DNA from: an uncultured Clostridia bacterium
Lineage (GTDB): Bacteria > Bacillota > Clostridia > Oscillospirales > Ruminococcaceae
NCBI GenBank assembly: GCA_947389015.1
Contig: CANDVA010000006.1
Coordinates: forward strand, 1-64,000
Length of the DNA stretch: 64,000 nt
Direction of reading: 5' to 3'
The notes under the pieces are model-generated. The model was not told the origin of the DNA and searched no databases. It saw nothing but the letters and a program-made list of their open reading frames with translations. Positions 1 to 8,260 of the stretch are shown in pieces. Positions within the stretch are counted from its first letter, which is position 1. Each line of letters begins with the position of its first letter. The translations under genes were made by a program, and so were the position numbers.

Positions 1-117
1 AATTTCACTTGGATATATACGCCACACGCGCTCCTCGTTCGTTTACCAACTTTGATCGAAATGTTGAGAAGCCGTTCATCTGTGTGGTCGCCTTGCTAAC
101 ATAAATTCCGATTTACA

Positions 118-1131
118 TCATATCCTCTTAACCAAAAACTCCAGAATATCATTGATTACCTCGTCGCGGTTAAGCTCGAAAAGCAGTTCGTGACGCGCTT
201 CTCTATAAATGCGGAGATTTACGTCGCAACCATGTTCGAGATATTTCGCTACCGCACTGCGAACTCCGTTCCCGTACTCGCCGATAGGATCCATTCCGCC
301 GCTCAGAAACAACATCGGCAGATCTGTCGGAGTGTTCTCAATGACCGGCTCGCTGTTCGCGCACATCAGCGCGTTCAGCAGATCGCGGTAGGCTGCTATC
401 GTAAATGTGAAATTGCACTTCGGGTCGGCGCAATACTTGTCGACATTCGCGTCGTCGCGCGACAGCCAGTCGTTGGGCGTGCGGCGATTCTCCGTGCGCA
501 GATTGAACATACCGAAAACGACCTTTGTGCCGAATTTGTGGCGGTACAGATCGCCGTGATTATGCGCTATCAGATCCATTGCGCGTCGCAGAGGCGCGGA
601 ACCCGTAATGCCGCCGGCCGTGCCCATGATGATCGCGCCGTTCCAGCGGTCGCCGCCCGAAAGTACTTTGTATTTACCGCAGTACGAGCAAACCGCGTCA
701 TCTGAGTTGTCGCAGCTGCCGCAATTGTCGTTGGGCATTGTCACGCTGCAATACTTCGACAGATAAATTCTCGCCATAAAGCTGCCCATACTATGTCCCA
801 TAAGGAAATGCGGAATATTCGGGAACTTTTTTTCAAGTATCGTTTTCATGCGGTGCAGATCGCGTACCGTATTCACATAGCCGCGCTCCTGACCGAAGTA
901 TCCCAGCATATTCTCGTCCGTTATCGAGCTGCCGTGACCGATATGATCGTTGCCCGCAAAAGCGATATCGTTGTCGCAGAGGAACCTCGCAAAATCCTCG
1001 TAGCGCTCGATATACTCGCACATACCATGCGACAGCATAAGCAGCGCCTTGGGTTTCTCGGGAGTGTAGATATAGAAATGTATATCGCAAAGCCCGCCTG
1101 CGCTCGGAAAAGTGCCTGTTATTTTCTTCAT
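118..1131 (-). CDS. Alpha/beta hydrolase (monoacylglycerol lipase/lysophospholipase type) with Cys-rich insert
   Basis: A 337-residue serine hydrolase of the alpha/beta fold, probably acting on monoglycerides or lysophospholipids in the cytoplasm (no signal peptide). The nucleophile elbow GHSMG puts Ser at residue 114. The likely acid is Asp281 in GGMDPIGEYG and the likely base is His314 in ARHELLF. The start is supported by AAGGAG seven bases before the ATG. Odd: between the nucleophile helix and the cap, residues about 128-164 form an insert with two CxxC pairs (Cys137/140 and Cys148/151), which looks like a small zinc-binding knuckle. It is the last gene of the minus-strand group that begins at 4030. 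The exact substrate cannot be read from the sequence. Confidence 0.86.
   Translation of the reverse strand: MKKITGTFPSAGGLCDIHFYIYTPEKPKALLMLSHGMCEYIERYEDFARFLCDNDIAFAGNDHIGHGSSITDENMLGYFGQERGYVNTVRDLHRMKTILEKKFPNIPHFLMGHSMGSFMARIYLSKYCSVTMPNDNCGSCDNSDDAVCSYCGKYKVLSGGDRWNGAIIMGTAGGITGSAPLRRAMDLIAHNHGDLYRHKFGTKVVFGMFNLRTENRRTPNDWLSRDDANVDKYCADPKCNFTFTIAAYRDLLNALMCANSEPVIENTPTDLPMLFLSGGMDPIGEYGNGVRSAVAKYLEHGCDVNLRIYREARHELLFELNRDEVINDILEFLVKRI
640..750 (-). other. Putative zinc-knuckle insert inside the hydrolase
   Basis: Codons about 128-164 of the hydrolase encode an acidic loop with CGSC and CSYC, the four-cysteine spacing of a small zinc ribbon or knuckle. Ordinary monoglyceride lipases run straight from the GHSMG helix into the next strand here. 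Metal binding is inferred from the cysteine spacing only. Confidence 0.5.
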
Positions 1132-1179
1132 AAAAAATCTCCTTTTCGTAATATTTTATAGTTTGATAACCTAAAGTTA

Positions 1180-1731
1180 TTATTCGCTTTTTTTCGTGGA
1201 TTTATCGGAGCATAGATACATTTTCCAGTTTGTGGAATATCTGTCCGCAAAACGCACCGAAGCGATCTCCGAAAACGATATCTTTATCTTGTGCTGCCAT
1301 ACGCCGAATGCGTCGAAGTGCTTAAACGTTACCGCCTTTTTGCCGACCTTTACAATCTTTCCGATATGATAATCGTCGTTATACTGATTTTGTATAATAA
1401 CGTAAAAGTCCGTTCCGGCAAGCGACTCGAAAACCGTCCGCCACGACGTAAGGTCGATTTTCGGTGCTTCAACGTCGTCAAGTAGCCCGAGACGTCGATT
1501 TATCTTAATGCACCCGTCATCCTTAACCTCGATCTTTTCGATATCGGACAGTCTGTTTATCTCAAAGCCGTCAAGTATAAAATCGTCCTCTATTGCGCCG
1601 AAAAACAGTTTATCGGAATAATCGAGAATGTAGAAATAACGGTAAAAATCATTGTACTTGAACCAACAGCGGCAGAAATCATAGGTGCCGCACGTTTTTC
1701 GGAGTATTTTCATCTTTTTTGACTTTTTCAC
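1180..1731 (-). CDS. Hypothetical protein with two related beta-rich halves
   Basis: A 183-residue protein I do not recognise. It opens with a lysine-rich stretch. Two similar beta-rich segments follow (about 30-75 and 107-170), each with aromatic strands and a 'K-I-x-V-K' type turn, suggesting a duplicated small barrel. No signal peptide or membrane segment is seen. The start is a GTG: AGGAGG lies five bases before it, whereas the in-frame ATG six codons later would be too far from the ribosome site. It follows the GNAT gene by nine bases and probably shares its transcript. The duplication is my reading and could be a chance resemblance. Confidence 0.6.
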   Translation of the reverse strand: MKKSKKMKILRKTCGTYDFCRCWFKYNDFYRYFYILDYSDKLFFGAIEDDFILDGFEINRLSDIEKIEVKDDGCIKINRRLGLLDDVEAPKIDLTSWRTVFESLAGTDFYVIIQNQYNDDYHIGKIVKVGKKAVTFKHFDAFGVWQHKIKISFSEIASVRFADRYSTNWKMYLCSDKSTKKSE

Positions 1732-1740
1732 GCCGACCTC

Positions 1741-2271
1741 CTACAACTTCCGTTCAAGCTGACAGTCAAACGGCTCCGCTTTGACGTGCTCCGCATTGTA
1801 AACTTCGGCGTCGACGCAGCCCATCGCCTTGTAGAACGCCTGACTTTCCACAGCCGAATGCGCCGAGATATACAGCTTTTTCGCGCCGTGCTCACGCGCC
1901 CAGTCGCACGCCGTCGTGAAAAGCGCGCGCCCTATGCCCTTGCCGCGCATATCCTCCGAAACGTGTATGCTCGACAAGTCAAGGTACTTCTGTTCGCCGC
2001 CGAACAATTGCGGCTCGACCGACGCAAAGCCCTTTAGCACGCCGCCGTCGAACGCTCCGTATACAACGCCGCCGCTTGTAACAGTGTTTCGCAGACACTT
2101 TACCAGAAAAGCATAGTCCTCCTCGCTCCAGTCGTCGATAAACGGATCGCTTTTTATCACCCATTCGCCGTCAACGCGCCGCCGGCAGTCCGTAACGACC
2201 TGTCGTCGAATAAATCCAGAAAATAACTCTCTGTTAATTTCGCATAATTTTAACTCTCTGTATTCCGCCAT
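1741..2271 (-). CDS. GNAT-family N-acetyltransferase
   Basis: A 176-residue single-domain GNAT enzyme that would transfer an acetyl group from acetyl-CoA to an unidentified amine. The acetyl-CoA pyrophosphate loop is RGKGIGRAL (about residues 111-119), preceded by the usual beta-4 strand (LSSIHVSEDM) and followed by the beta-5 strand and the AFYKAMGC segment near the end. The start ATG sits two bases after the stop codon of the upstream gene with no strong Shine-Dalgarno, so translation is probably coupled. The substrate cannot be predicted; neighbours give no pathway. Confidence 0.88.
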   Translation of the reverse strand: MAEYRELKLCEINRELFSGFIRRQVVTDCRRRVDGEWVIKSDPFIDDWSEEDYAFLVKCLRNTVTSGGVVYGAFDGGVLKGFASVEPQLFGGEQKYLDLSSIHVSEDMRGKGIGRALFTTACDWAREHGAKKLYISAHSAVESQAFYKAMGCVDAEVYNAEHVKAEPFDCQLERKL

Positions 2272-2275
2272 AGCG

Positions 2276-2755
2276 TCAATACTGCGGGTTTATCTCGACA
2301 CCCCAGCCCTCCAATTTTTTAAGAAGCTCCTCGGGAGGATCAATATACATATTAAATGTAATGCCCTCAAGATTCGGGAACTGCTTTATCTCACGCTCGC
2401 TTATATCGGTTATCGCGAACATTGCGCCGTCGTCGTATTTCTCCCAGTCGAGCCACTGTGGATTGATGTTGCCGTAAACGCTCATTTCCTCGCCAGTGTA
2501 CAGATAACGTATTTTCGGCGCAAGTGAACGCGGTATTTTCAACTCCGTGAAAAATTTCGTCCCGCGCTCGATATATTCCTCCAGCCGCCTTAACGACTCC
2601 TCCTCGGATACGGTCATATAGTCCGCTTTGTACCGCTCAAAAAACTCGTCCAAGGCATTGTACGGCTCGCCAAGGAGCTTCAGCTCGTACATAAGCACCT
2701 CAATGACCGTCAGCTTGAACGGCAGATTATCGAATACCAGAAACTCACTTTCCAT
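2276..2755 (-). CDS. Hypothetical protein, translationally coupled to trmB
   Basis: A 159-residue acidic cytoplasmic protein of unknown function. The N-terminal half is helical (FDNLPFKLTVIEVLMYEL...) and the C-terminal part resembles a single leucine-rich turn (FPNLEGITFNMYI). The ATG at 2755 is chosen over one nine codons upstream because GGAGG lies eight bases before it, inside the trmB 3' end. The reading frame therefore overlaps trmB by 11 bases. There are no cysteine motifs, nucleotide-binding loops or membrane segments. I do not recognise a family with confidence. Confidence 0.75.
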   Translation of the reverse strand: MESEFLVFDNLPFKLTVIEVLMYELKLLGEPYNALDEFFERYKADYMTVSEEESLRRLEEYIERGTKFFTELKIPRSLAPKIRYLYTGEEMSVYGNINPQWLDWEKYDDGAMFAITDISEREIKQFPNLEGITFNMYIDPPEELLKKLEGWGVEINPQY

Positions 2756-3434
2756 TGTCAAATCCTCCGTTGACTGCTTCAAGGCGATAAATAGGCTGTC
2801 CGAGGTCGCTGAAGCGCTTTTCGTATTCCGTAACTATGTTTTCCTCAAATCCGCTGTTATGTAAATCCAGCGAAACATTTTTCATCGGAAATCCGCATTG
2901 CGAAAACTGTTCTATTGAAAACTCAAAGAAGTGCATATTGTCGGTTTTCTGATGAATTTCCGCGCCGTCCTTCAGCACACGACGGTATATTTCGAGAAAC
3001 CGCGCGTGAGTCAACCGATGATTGGCGTACTGCTTTTTCGGGAACGGACAGCTGAAATTAAGAAACAGCATATCAACGGTGTGCTCGCGGAACATATGGT
3101 CCAAATATTCCGCCTGTCCCATACAGAAGCGCAGATTGGGCAGCCGCAGCTCCATTTCCGCCTCCGCGCCCGTGACCAGAACGTTCGGCGTTTTCTCTAC
3201 CGCAATAAGGTTTACATCGGGATTGCGCCTGGCGAACTCCACCGCGAACCCGCCCTTTCCGCAGCCTATCTCCAGATAGAGCGGATTGGAGTTGCCAAAC
3301 GTTTTCTCGGAGCTTACGAAATACTCCTCCGAAAGCGGATCGTTCGCGTGCTCGTTCTGACACTGCATATAAAGCAAAACCGGAGCGCACGCGGCTAGTC
3401 GCTCATCAAGATTTTTCTTTCTTCTCATCCTCAT
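2745..3434 (-). CDS. trmB: tRNA (guanine-N7-)-methyltransferase TrmB
   Basis: A 229-residue SAM-dependent enzyme that makes 7-methylguanosine at position 46 of the tRNA variable loop. The N-terminus MRMRRKKNLDERL is typical. The SAM-binding loop is LEIGCGKGGF and the substrate motif is followed by HRLTHARFLEIYRRVLK. The ATG at 3434 is preferred: GAGAGG precedes it at a workable distance and the family normally starts here, while the upstream ATG at 3458 lies ahead of that ribosome site. Odd: the usual DPWPKK motif reads CPFPKK, so the conserved Asp is Cys and the Trp is Phe. It lies 29 bases after the GtrA gene in the same operon. Confidence 0.93.
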   Translation of the reverse strand: MRMRRKKNLDERLAACAPVLLYMQCQNEHANDPLSEEYFVSSEKTFGNSNPLYLEIGCGKGGFAVEFARRNPDVNLIAVEKTPNVLVTGAEAEMELRLPNLRFCMGQAEYLDHMFREHTVDMLFLNFSCPFPKKQYANHRLTHARFLEIYRRVLKDGAEIHQKTDNMHFFEFSIEQFSQCGFPMKNVSLDLHNSGFEENIVTEYEKRFSDLGQPIYRLEAVNGGFDNGK

Positions 3435-3463
3435 AATTGCATATCCTCTCAATAACATGAAAA

Positions 3464-4030
3464 TCAGCGTTTTTTCGGCTTTTTCATTCTGAATACGAAT
3501 ATCTTACTTAATATATAATTCAATATCAGCACGATAACATTCGAGAAGACCTTAGCGCAGAACTCGTAAATAACGTTGTGGATTCCCGGCAAGTCTACGA
3601 GCAGGAACATTATCAGCAGATCCACAAGCAGCGTGGCAATACGCGACGCGTACAGCTTCAGCGCTTCTGCGATAAACTTTCCGACGGTATTCGCGGTGCT
3701 GTTGAAAACGTATACCCTGTTGGTCAGAAACGCGAACGTTACCGACAAAAACCACGAGATTATAACGGGCAGCGCCGTGTTGCTCTCGATGCCGAAACGC
3801 GACGTGATGTTGAATATCCACGCCAGCCACTTCGGTACGCTCTCCTCGTTTGGAAAGATAACGCGGCACAGATAGTAGGAGACCATTGAAATTATCGTCG
3901 TTCCGACGCCGAAAACGAAATACAATATTATCTCCTTGTACTTTTTGCAGAATTCCCGCCTGCCCTCCTTTGTCTTCAGCGCGGCAAGCGTTTCCTTAAC
4001 GTCTATTCCTTTTATCTTAATAATTAACAC
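3464..4030 (-). CDS. GtrA-family membrane protein
   Basis: A protein of about 188 residues with a charged cytoplasmic N-terminus (about 35 residues) and four predicted membrane helices (about 36-56, 88-106, 123-148, 155-178), the GtrA/DPMS layout. GtrA proteins are thought to help move prenyl-linked sugars across the membrane for surface glycan decoration. First gene of the minus-strand group, about 24 bases below a good promoter. The start is uncertain: the GTG at 4030 touches an AGAGGG ribosome site with no spacing, and the better-spaced codons (ATT at codons 3-4) are rare starts; there is no nearby ATG. Confidence 0.8.
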   Translation of the reverse strand: MLIIKIKGIDVKETLAALKTKEGRREFCKKYKEIILYFVFGVGTTIISMVSYYLCRVIFPNEESVPKWLAWIFNITSRFGIESNTALPVIISWFLSVTFAFLTNRVYVFNSTANTVGKFIAEALKLYASRIATLLVDLLIMFLLVDLPGIHNVIYEFCAKVFSNVIVLILNYILSKIFVFRMKKPKKR

Positions 4031-4053
4031 CCTCTAAATTTTGTAATAGTACT

Positions 4054-4082
4054 ATTTTACCATATTTTTTTAAAAAAATCAA
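4054..4082 (-). promoter_or_regulatory. Promoter of the GtrA-trmB group
   Basis: TTGATT (4077-4082) and TAAAAT (4054-4059) are separated by 17 bases on the minus strand, with TATGG just before the -10. It lies about 24 bases upstream of the first gene. Confidence 0.75.
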
Positions 4083-4196
4083 GTACACAAGGGTCCAAGA
4101 CATTTTTTTGTTCTGATTATAGGGCGTATTACAGACATTTTTTGTTGTTTTTTCACAGCAAGTAAAGCAAATCTCCGTAATTTTTCGTCAAAACTA

Positions 4197-4225
4197 TTGA
4201 CAGATTGTGAAAATTAAGGTATAAT
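4197..4225 (+). promoter_or_regulatory. Promoter of the Ter operon
   Basis: TTGACA (4197-4202), a 17-base spacer and TATAAT (4220-4225): a consensus vegetative promoter. The leader to the VWA gene is about 50 bases. It is divergent from the GtrA promoter, with roughly 115 bases between them. Confidence 0.88.
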
Positions 4226-4280
4226 GTATTTTGAAGATTTATGGGTATGTGGCACCCGATTTTTAACGGAGGATTAAAAA

Positions 4281-4922
4281 ATGTCCGATTACATCAGAAG
4301 ATTACCCGTGTACCTGCTGCTCGACTGCAGCGGCTCTATGGCAGGAGAGCCTATCGAGGCTGTAAAGCAAGGCATCAAGACGCTTATCTCGGAACTTAAA
4401 GGCGACCCGCAGGCGCTCGAGACCGCGTTCCTGTCTATTATCACATTTGACAGCTCCGCACGACAGATAAGCCCGCTCACCGAGCTTATGCTGTTCAAGG
4501 AGCCGCAGATACAGGCGGGCGGCGCTACCGCACTCGGCGGCGCTTTAAAGGTGCTTGCCGAGTGCATTACCAACGAGGTCCACACCTCCACTGCCACTCA
4601 AAAGGGCGACTGGAAGCCGCTGGTGTTCCTTATGACCGACGGCGCGCCCACAGATAACCTCGACGAGGGTATCGACGCGATCAAGAACGTTTCCACCGGC
4701 AACATCATAGCCTGCGGCGCGGGCGCTAACGCAAACGCGAATACGCTGAAGAAAATTACCAACAACGTGCTTATGATGAACAACCTCACGGCAGGCGATA
4801 TGGCACAGTTCTTCGCGTGGGTATCCAGCTCTATCAAGGCAAGCTCCAAGAGCATCGACGCAAAGCCTGGCGATCCCATCGAGCTGCCGCCGCCCCCTCA
4901 GGGCTTTGTAATCGTACCGTAA
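4281..4922 (+). CDS. TerY-type von Willebrand A domain protein
   Basis: A 213-residue, almost bare VWA domain. The metal-ion-dependent adhesion site is complete: DCSGSM at residues 15-20, Thr in GGATALGGAL near 80, and Asp in LMTDGAPTD near 118. It is cytoplasmic, with no signal peptide. In Ter-type systems TerY proteins are encoded with a PP2C phosphatase and a protein kinase and are thought to bridge signalling to the TerD proteins. Those partners follow at once here (19 bases to the phosphatase). The C-terminus is a short proline-rich tail. GGAGG sits eight bases before the ATG. First gene of the operon. Confidence 0.92.
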   Translation: MSDYIRRLPVYLLLDCSGSMAGEPIEAVKQGIKTLISELKGDPQALETAFLSIITFDSSARQISPLTELMLFKEPQIQAGGATALGGALKVLAECITNEVHTSTATQKGDWKPLVFLMTDGAPTDNLDEGIDAIKNVSTGNIIACGAGANANANTLKKITNNVLMMNNLTAGDMAQFFAWVSSSIKASSKSIDAKPGDPIELPPPPQGFVIVP

Positions 4923-4941
4923 CGGTATACAGGTGAATTGA

Positions 4942-6438
4942 ATGGACAAAACCGAATTGACACCCACTCCCCCCGAAAAGACAGACGATTTGAAAAACGA
5001 GCAGCAGCTTTCGGTAACGCTTGACGATATCGAGAAAAAAATGGGAATAATGCCGACGGAGAAGTATCTGAAAATACAGAAGTCGCTCAAGGAGCAAGGC
5101 ACTGCCGCTCCCGAAACCGCGAAAAAGTTCGTCGAGCCGCCGAAAACGGATAACACGTCCGACGCGGATAATTTACAAAGCGTCAAAAAGGACGCGGTCA
5201 AACCTGCCGAAAAAGCGAAAGAGAACACTCCGCTCGCCCCCGCTCCTCATCTTTCGGATATGGAGGTCATGGAGCATACGGCTTCTATATGGCAATATAA
5301 GGAAATTATTGACAACGGCACGGAAATGCACTCTGAATATCACGAAAAGCGGACCGTTACGCCGTTTGCCGAGATAACAGCCGCCCGTGTGCGCGGAAAG
5401 AAGCACAAGCACGAGGGCACGAACTGCGACGATTACTTCGAGACCGCTGTCAGCGACGACTGTGTTATCGTTGTCGTGTGCGACGGCGCGGGCTCGAAGC
5501 CGCTATCGAGGATTGGCTCGCGGGTAAGCGCTGAGAGCGCGGCGGCGTATCTCAAAGCCAAGACCGCGGAGCTGTTCGCGGGTATGCCCGCACTAAAATC
5601 GGGACTTGCCGCCGAACTCGGCTCGGCGGAGTTTATGGCGGCTTGCGGTCGTGTCGCGCCTCTTGTACAGGAAGCTGCGCGGGAAGCGTTCTCGGCTCAG
5701 CAGAAAACCCTAAAAGAGCTTTCCGAGGATAAGAAATACGAGGACGCACTGGGCAGAAAGCCCGTTATCGGCGACCTCTCGACGACGTTCCTCGCGGCAG
5801 TCATCGTACCCGTGGTGGTCGGCGGAAAACCGCAGACCTTTATGGCGTGCGTACAGATCGGCGACGGCTGTATCTGCGCCATCGACAGCACTGCCGACAG
5901 CTCTCACTGTCTCAAGCTTATGGGCGAGGCGGACAGCGGCGCGTTTTCGGGTGAAACGGATTTTCTCTCCGAGAAGAACTCCAAGACCGAAATAATCGGC
6001 GCTAAAACGCGTATCTCGCGCGGAAACTCCGATACCGTACTGCTGATGTCGGACGGCGTGGCGGACGACTACTTCCCCGCTCAGCCAATGATGGAACGGT
6101 TGTATCTCGACCTTTGTCTGAACGGCATACTTCCTATGAACGGCGGTCACGACGGCAAGGGCGGCGAGGATCCCGCGCCGATACGGTTCAGATCGGTATC
6201 GCTTACACAGCAGAGCGTGGCGCTGCAATACGCCAAGCAGCTGCTAGGCGACAAGTCCGAAGCGGCTATGGCAGCTCTATGGGACAAGCGCGACATGCTG
6301 TGGTGTCATTCGCTTGAGGCGTTCAGAATGAACATCGGCGATACTCCCGAGGAGCGTCTGCGCGTGTGGCTGGACAACTACAACGAACGCGGATCGTTCG
6401 ACGACAGAACGCTTGCGGCGGTTCGTCTTTTACGGTAA
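4942..6438 (+). CDS. PP2C-family Ser/Thr phosphatase of the TerY triad
   Basis: A 498-residue protein. Residues 1 to about 135 are charged, low-complexity and probably disordered. The rest is a PP2C-like domain: CDDYFE and VVVCDGAGS carry metal-binding aspartates, LLMSDGVADDYF supplies a further acidic site, and DDRTLAAV near the C-terminus is the last conserved aspartate motif. It should remove phosphate from Ser/Thr residues placed by the kinase encoded next. It lies 19 bases after the VWA gene. The long N-terminal tail is larger than a catalytic PP2C needs and may be a docking or phosphorylation region. Confidence 0.88.
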   Translation: MDKTELTPTPPEKTDDLKNEQQLSVTLDDIEKKMGIMPTEKYLKIQKSLKEQGTAAPETAKKFVEPPKTDNTSDADNLQSVKKDAVKPAEKAKENTPLAPAPHLSDMEVMEHTASIWQYKEIIDNGTEMHSEYHEKRTVTPFAEITAARVRGKKHKHEGTNCDDYFETAVSDDCVIVVVCDGAGSKPLSRIGSRVSAESAAAYLKAKTAELFAGMPALKSGLAAELGSAEFMAACGRVAPLVQEAAREAFSAQQKTLKELSEDKKYEDALGRKPVIGDLSTTFLAAVIVPVVVGGKPQTFMACVQIGDGCICAIDSTADSSHCLKLMGEADSGAFSGETDFLSEKNSKTEIIGAKTRISRGNSDTVLLMSDGVADDYFPAQPMMERLYLDLCLNGILPMNGGHDGKGGEDPAPIRFRSVSLTQQSVALQYAKQLLGDKSEAAMAALWDKRDMLWCHSLEAFRMNIGDTPEERLRVWLDNYNERGSFDDRTLAAVRLLR

Positions 6439-6716
6439 AAACGCAGCTTTTCAATCGAAAACAGCGTTATTTTTTAAACGCGAAATTTTCCAATTATTTT
6501 TTGAGTTTATTATCGGACAAACCCATTTATTAAGTGGGTAAACCGCGATTTTAAAAAATGCCGAAAGCTCTCAAAAAAGCAAGCGTTTTTAAAGACGAAA
6601 TCACGTTTTTCGGCGAAATATTTTCACAGACGAAAAACAAGCCGAAAGCAACTCCAAAACAGTGACGTTAAAAATGTTTTTTTGTATTTAATTAAAATAC
6701 GCGGAAGGGTAATACT
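6439..6716 (+). other. 278-base gap within the Ter operon
   Basis: AT-rich, with no credible reading frame. It holds one short hairpin (6521-6539, eight pairs with a wobble) that lacks a U-run. No clear -35/-10 pair was found, so the kinase gene may be read from the upstream promoter. Confidence 0.5.
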
Positions 6717-8201
6717 ATGAGAAGCGGCGAAGTGCATACTGCCATACTGGAAAACGGCAGTCAAATTCAATATGTTTACGACGCAAACGCGCCGCGCGGC
6801 GGTATGAAGCACACGTTTTTCACACCCGACAAGCGGTTTGCGGTGCAGTTTTTCAACAATCCGCGCGATTCCGAAAATCCGCGTTTACAGGATCGCATAC
6901 GAACCATTGTGGGGATATACAACCCTACGCTCTCGGAGGAGGACGGCGGCGCTCTCGGCAACACCGAAAAAACCGCGGAATATTTCAGGCAGCGGTTCTG
7001 CTGGCCGGTGGCAATAGTGAAAAATCCGGAATTCGGTATCGTCTGTCCGACTTACCCGAGCAACTTCTTCTTTGGCGAGGGCGCGTCAACGGTGCTGAAT
7101 TTAAAGGGCAAGGACAAAAAATCCAACTGGTTTACGGGCCGCAACCGCAAGTACCTCGAGCCTGCCGAGCGCGGAGATTTCCGCACCATGCTCAAGACCG
7201 CCATCGGGCTATCGAGAACCGTGCGGCGTATGCATCAGGCGGGGCTGGCACATTCCGACCTCTCCTGCAACAACGTGCTTATCGACCCGAAAAGCGGCTC
7301 GGCGGTCGTTATCGATATCGACTCGCTAGTTGTGCCAAACAAGTACGCACCCGAGGTCGTCGGAACGCGCGGCTATATCGCGCCCGAGGTCCTCGCTACG
7401 CTGGAGCTTGACTACAACGATCAGCGGCGTGCGCTGCCGTGCGTGCAGACAGATTTACACGCGCTGCCCGTTCTTATTTACGAGTACCTGTTCTTCCGTC
7501 ACCCGCTTATCGGTCCTAAAATATACAGTACCAAGAGCGCGGAGGAGGACGATTTTCTGGCGCTCGGCGAAAAGGCAACGTTTATTGAGAATCCCGACGA
7601 CCATTCCAACAGACCGCCAAATCTCGGAGTGACGATACAGTCGCTGTCAAAGGGCTTGGAAAAGCTGTTTTTGCGAGCGTTTGTCGACGGACTGCACAAC
7701 CCCTCGGAGCGCCCTACCGCAATGGAATGGGAGACAGAGCTGCTTAAGGCGTGGGACAGGCTTGTTCCGTGCGCTAATCCGAAATGCGAGAAAAAGTGGT
7801 TCATACTGCGCGACGAGCTTACTCCCGTGTGTCCGTTCTGCGGAACGCGCGCCGCGGGTAAAATAATCCGCCTCGGATTCAAGAGCGAGATGCGGGGAAA
7901 AAAGGGCGTTTACCGCGGCAAGAGCGAGGTCATTGTCTACGATAAAATGCCGCTTTTCGACTGGCATGTGTTCTCGAATATTCACAATGATGAAAAAGCT
8001 GACCCGTCGATGCGCGCTTATATCGCGTATTACAACGGAATGTGGCTGCTCGTTAATAACGGTATCGAAGGTATGATGTCGCCGTCGGGCAGGCTCGTTC
8101 CTAAGGGCAGCGCCGTAGAGCTTAAGGATATGGCGATGTTCCGCATGAGCAACAAGGAAAACGGGTTACTGTGCGAGACAATGATAATTAACGGTACGTA
8201 A
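6717..8201 (+). CDS. TerY-triad protein kinase with C-terminal zinc ribbon
   Basis: A 494-residue soluble kinase-fold protein. The catalytic loop is HSDLSCNNVLID (about 178-189, HSD instead of HRD), the metal-binding loop is VIDIDSL (DID in place of DFG), and GTRGYIAPEV (about 215) matches the activation-segment end. The N-lobe is atypical: where VAIK would fall I read FAVQFF, so the usual ATP-anchoring Lys is not obvious. After the kinase domain a four-cysteine ribbon (CANPKC near 351 and CPFCG near 372) leads into a beta-rich domain of about 110 residues. It should phosphorylate partners in the Ter system, opposed by the PP2C encoded upstream. GGAAGGG precedes the ATG by seven bases. Confidence 0.87.
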   Translation: MRSGEVHTAILENGSQIQYVYDANAPRGGMKHTFFTPDKRFAVQFFNNPRDSENPRLQDRIRTIVGIYNPTLSEEDGGALGNTEKTAEYFRQRFCWPVAIVKNPEFGIVCPTYPSNFFFGEGASTVLNLKGKDKKSNWFTGRNRKYLEPAERGDFRTMLKTAIGLSRTVRRMHQAGLAHSDLSCNNVLIDPKSGSAVVIDIDSLVVPNKYAPEVVGTRGYIAPEVLATLELDYNDQRRALPCVQTDLHALPVLIYEYLFFRHPLIGPKIYSTKSAEEDDFLALGEKATFIENPDDHSNRPPNLGVTIQSLSKGLEKLFLRAFVDGLHNPSERPTAMEWETELLKAWDRLVPCANPKCEKKWFILRDELTPVCPFCGTRAAGKIIRLGFKSEMRGKKGVYRGKSEVIVYDKMPLFDWHVFSNIHNDEKADPSMRAYIAYYNGMWLLVNNGIEGMMSPSGRLVPKGSAVELKDMAMFRMSNKENGLLCETMIINGT

Positions 8202-8260
8202 TGGGAAATTATGCCAAAATGTGGCTTTGACATAACGAATTTAAGGAAAGGAAACAACAA

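Noticed and set aside
1-99. Open frame on the plus strand reaching the left window edge (ends SSVWSPC)
   Set aside because: Too short to judge and no family recognised; it may be the end of a gene outside the window or chance.
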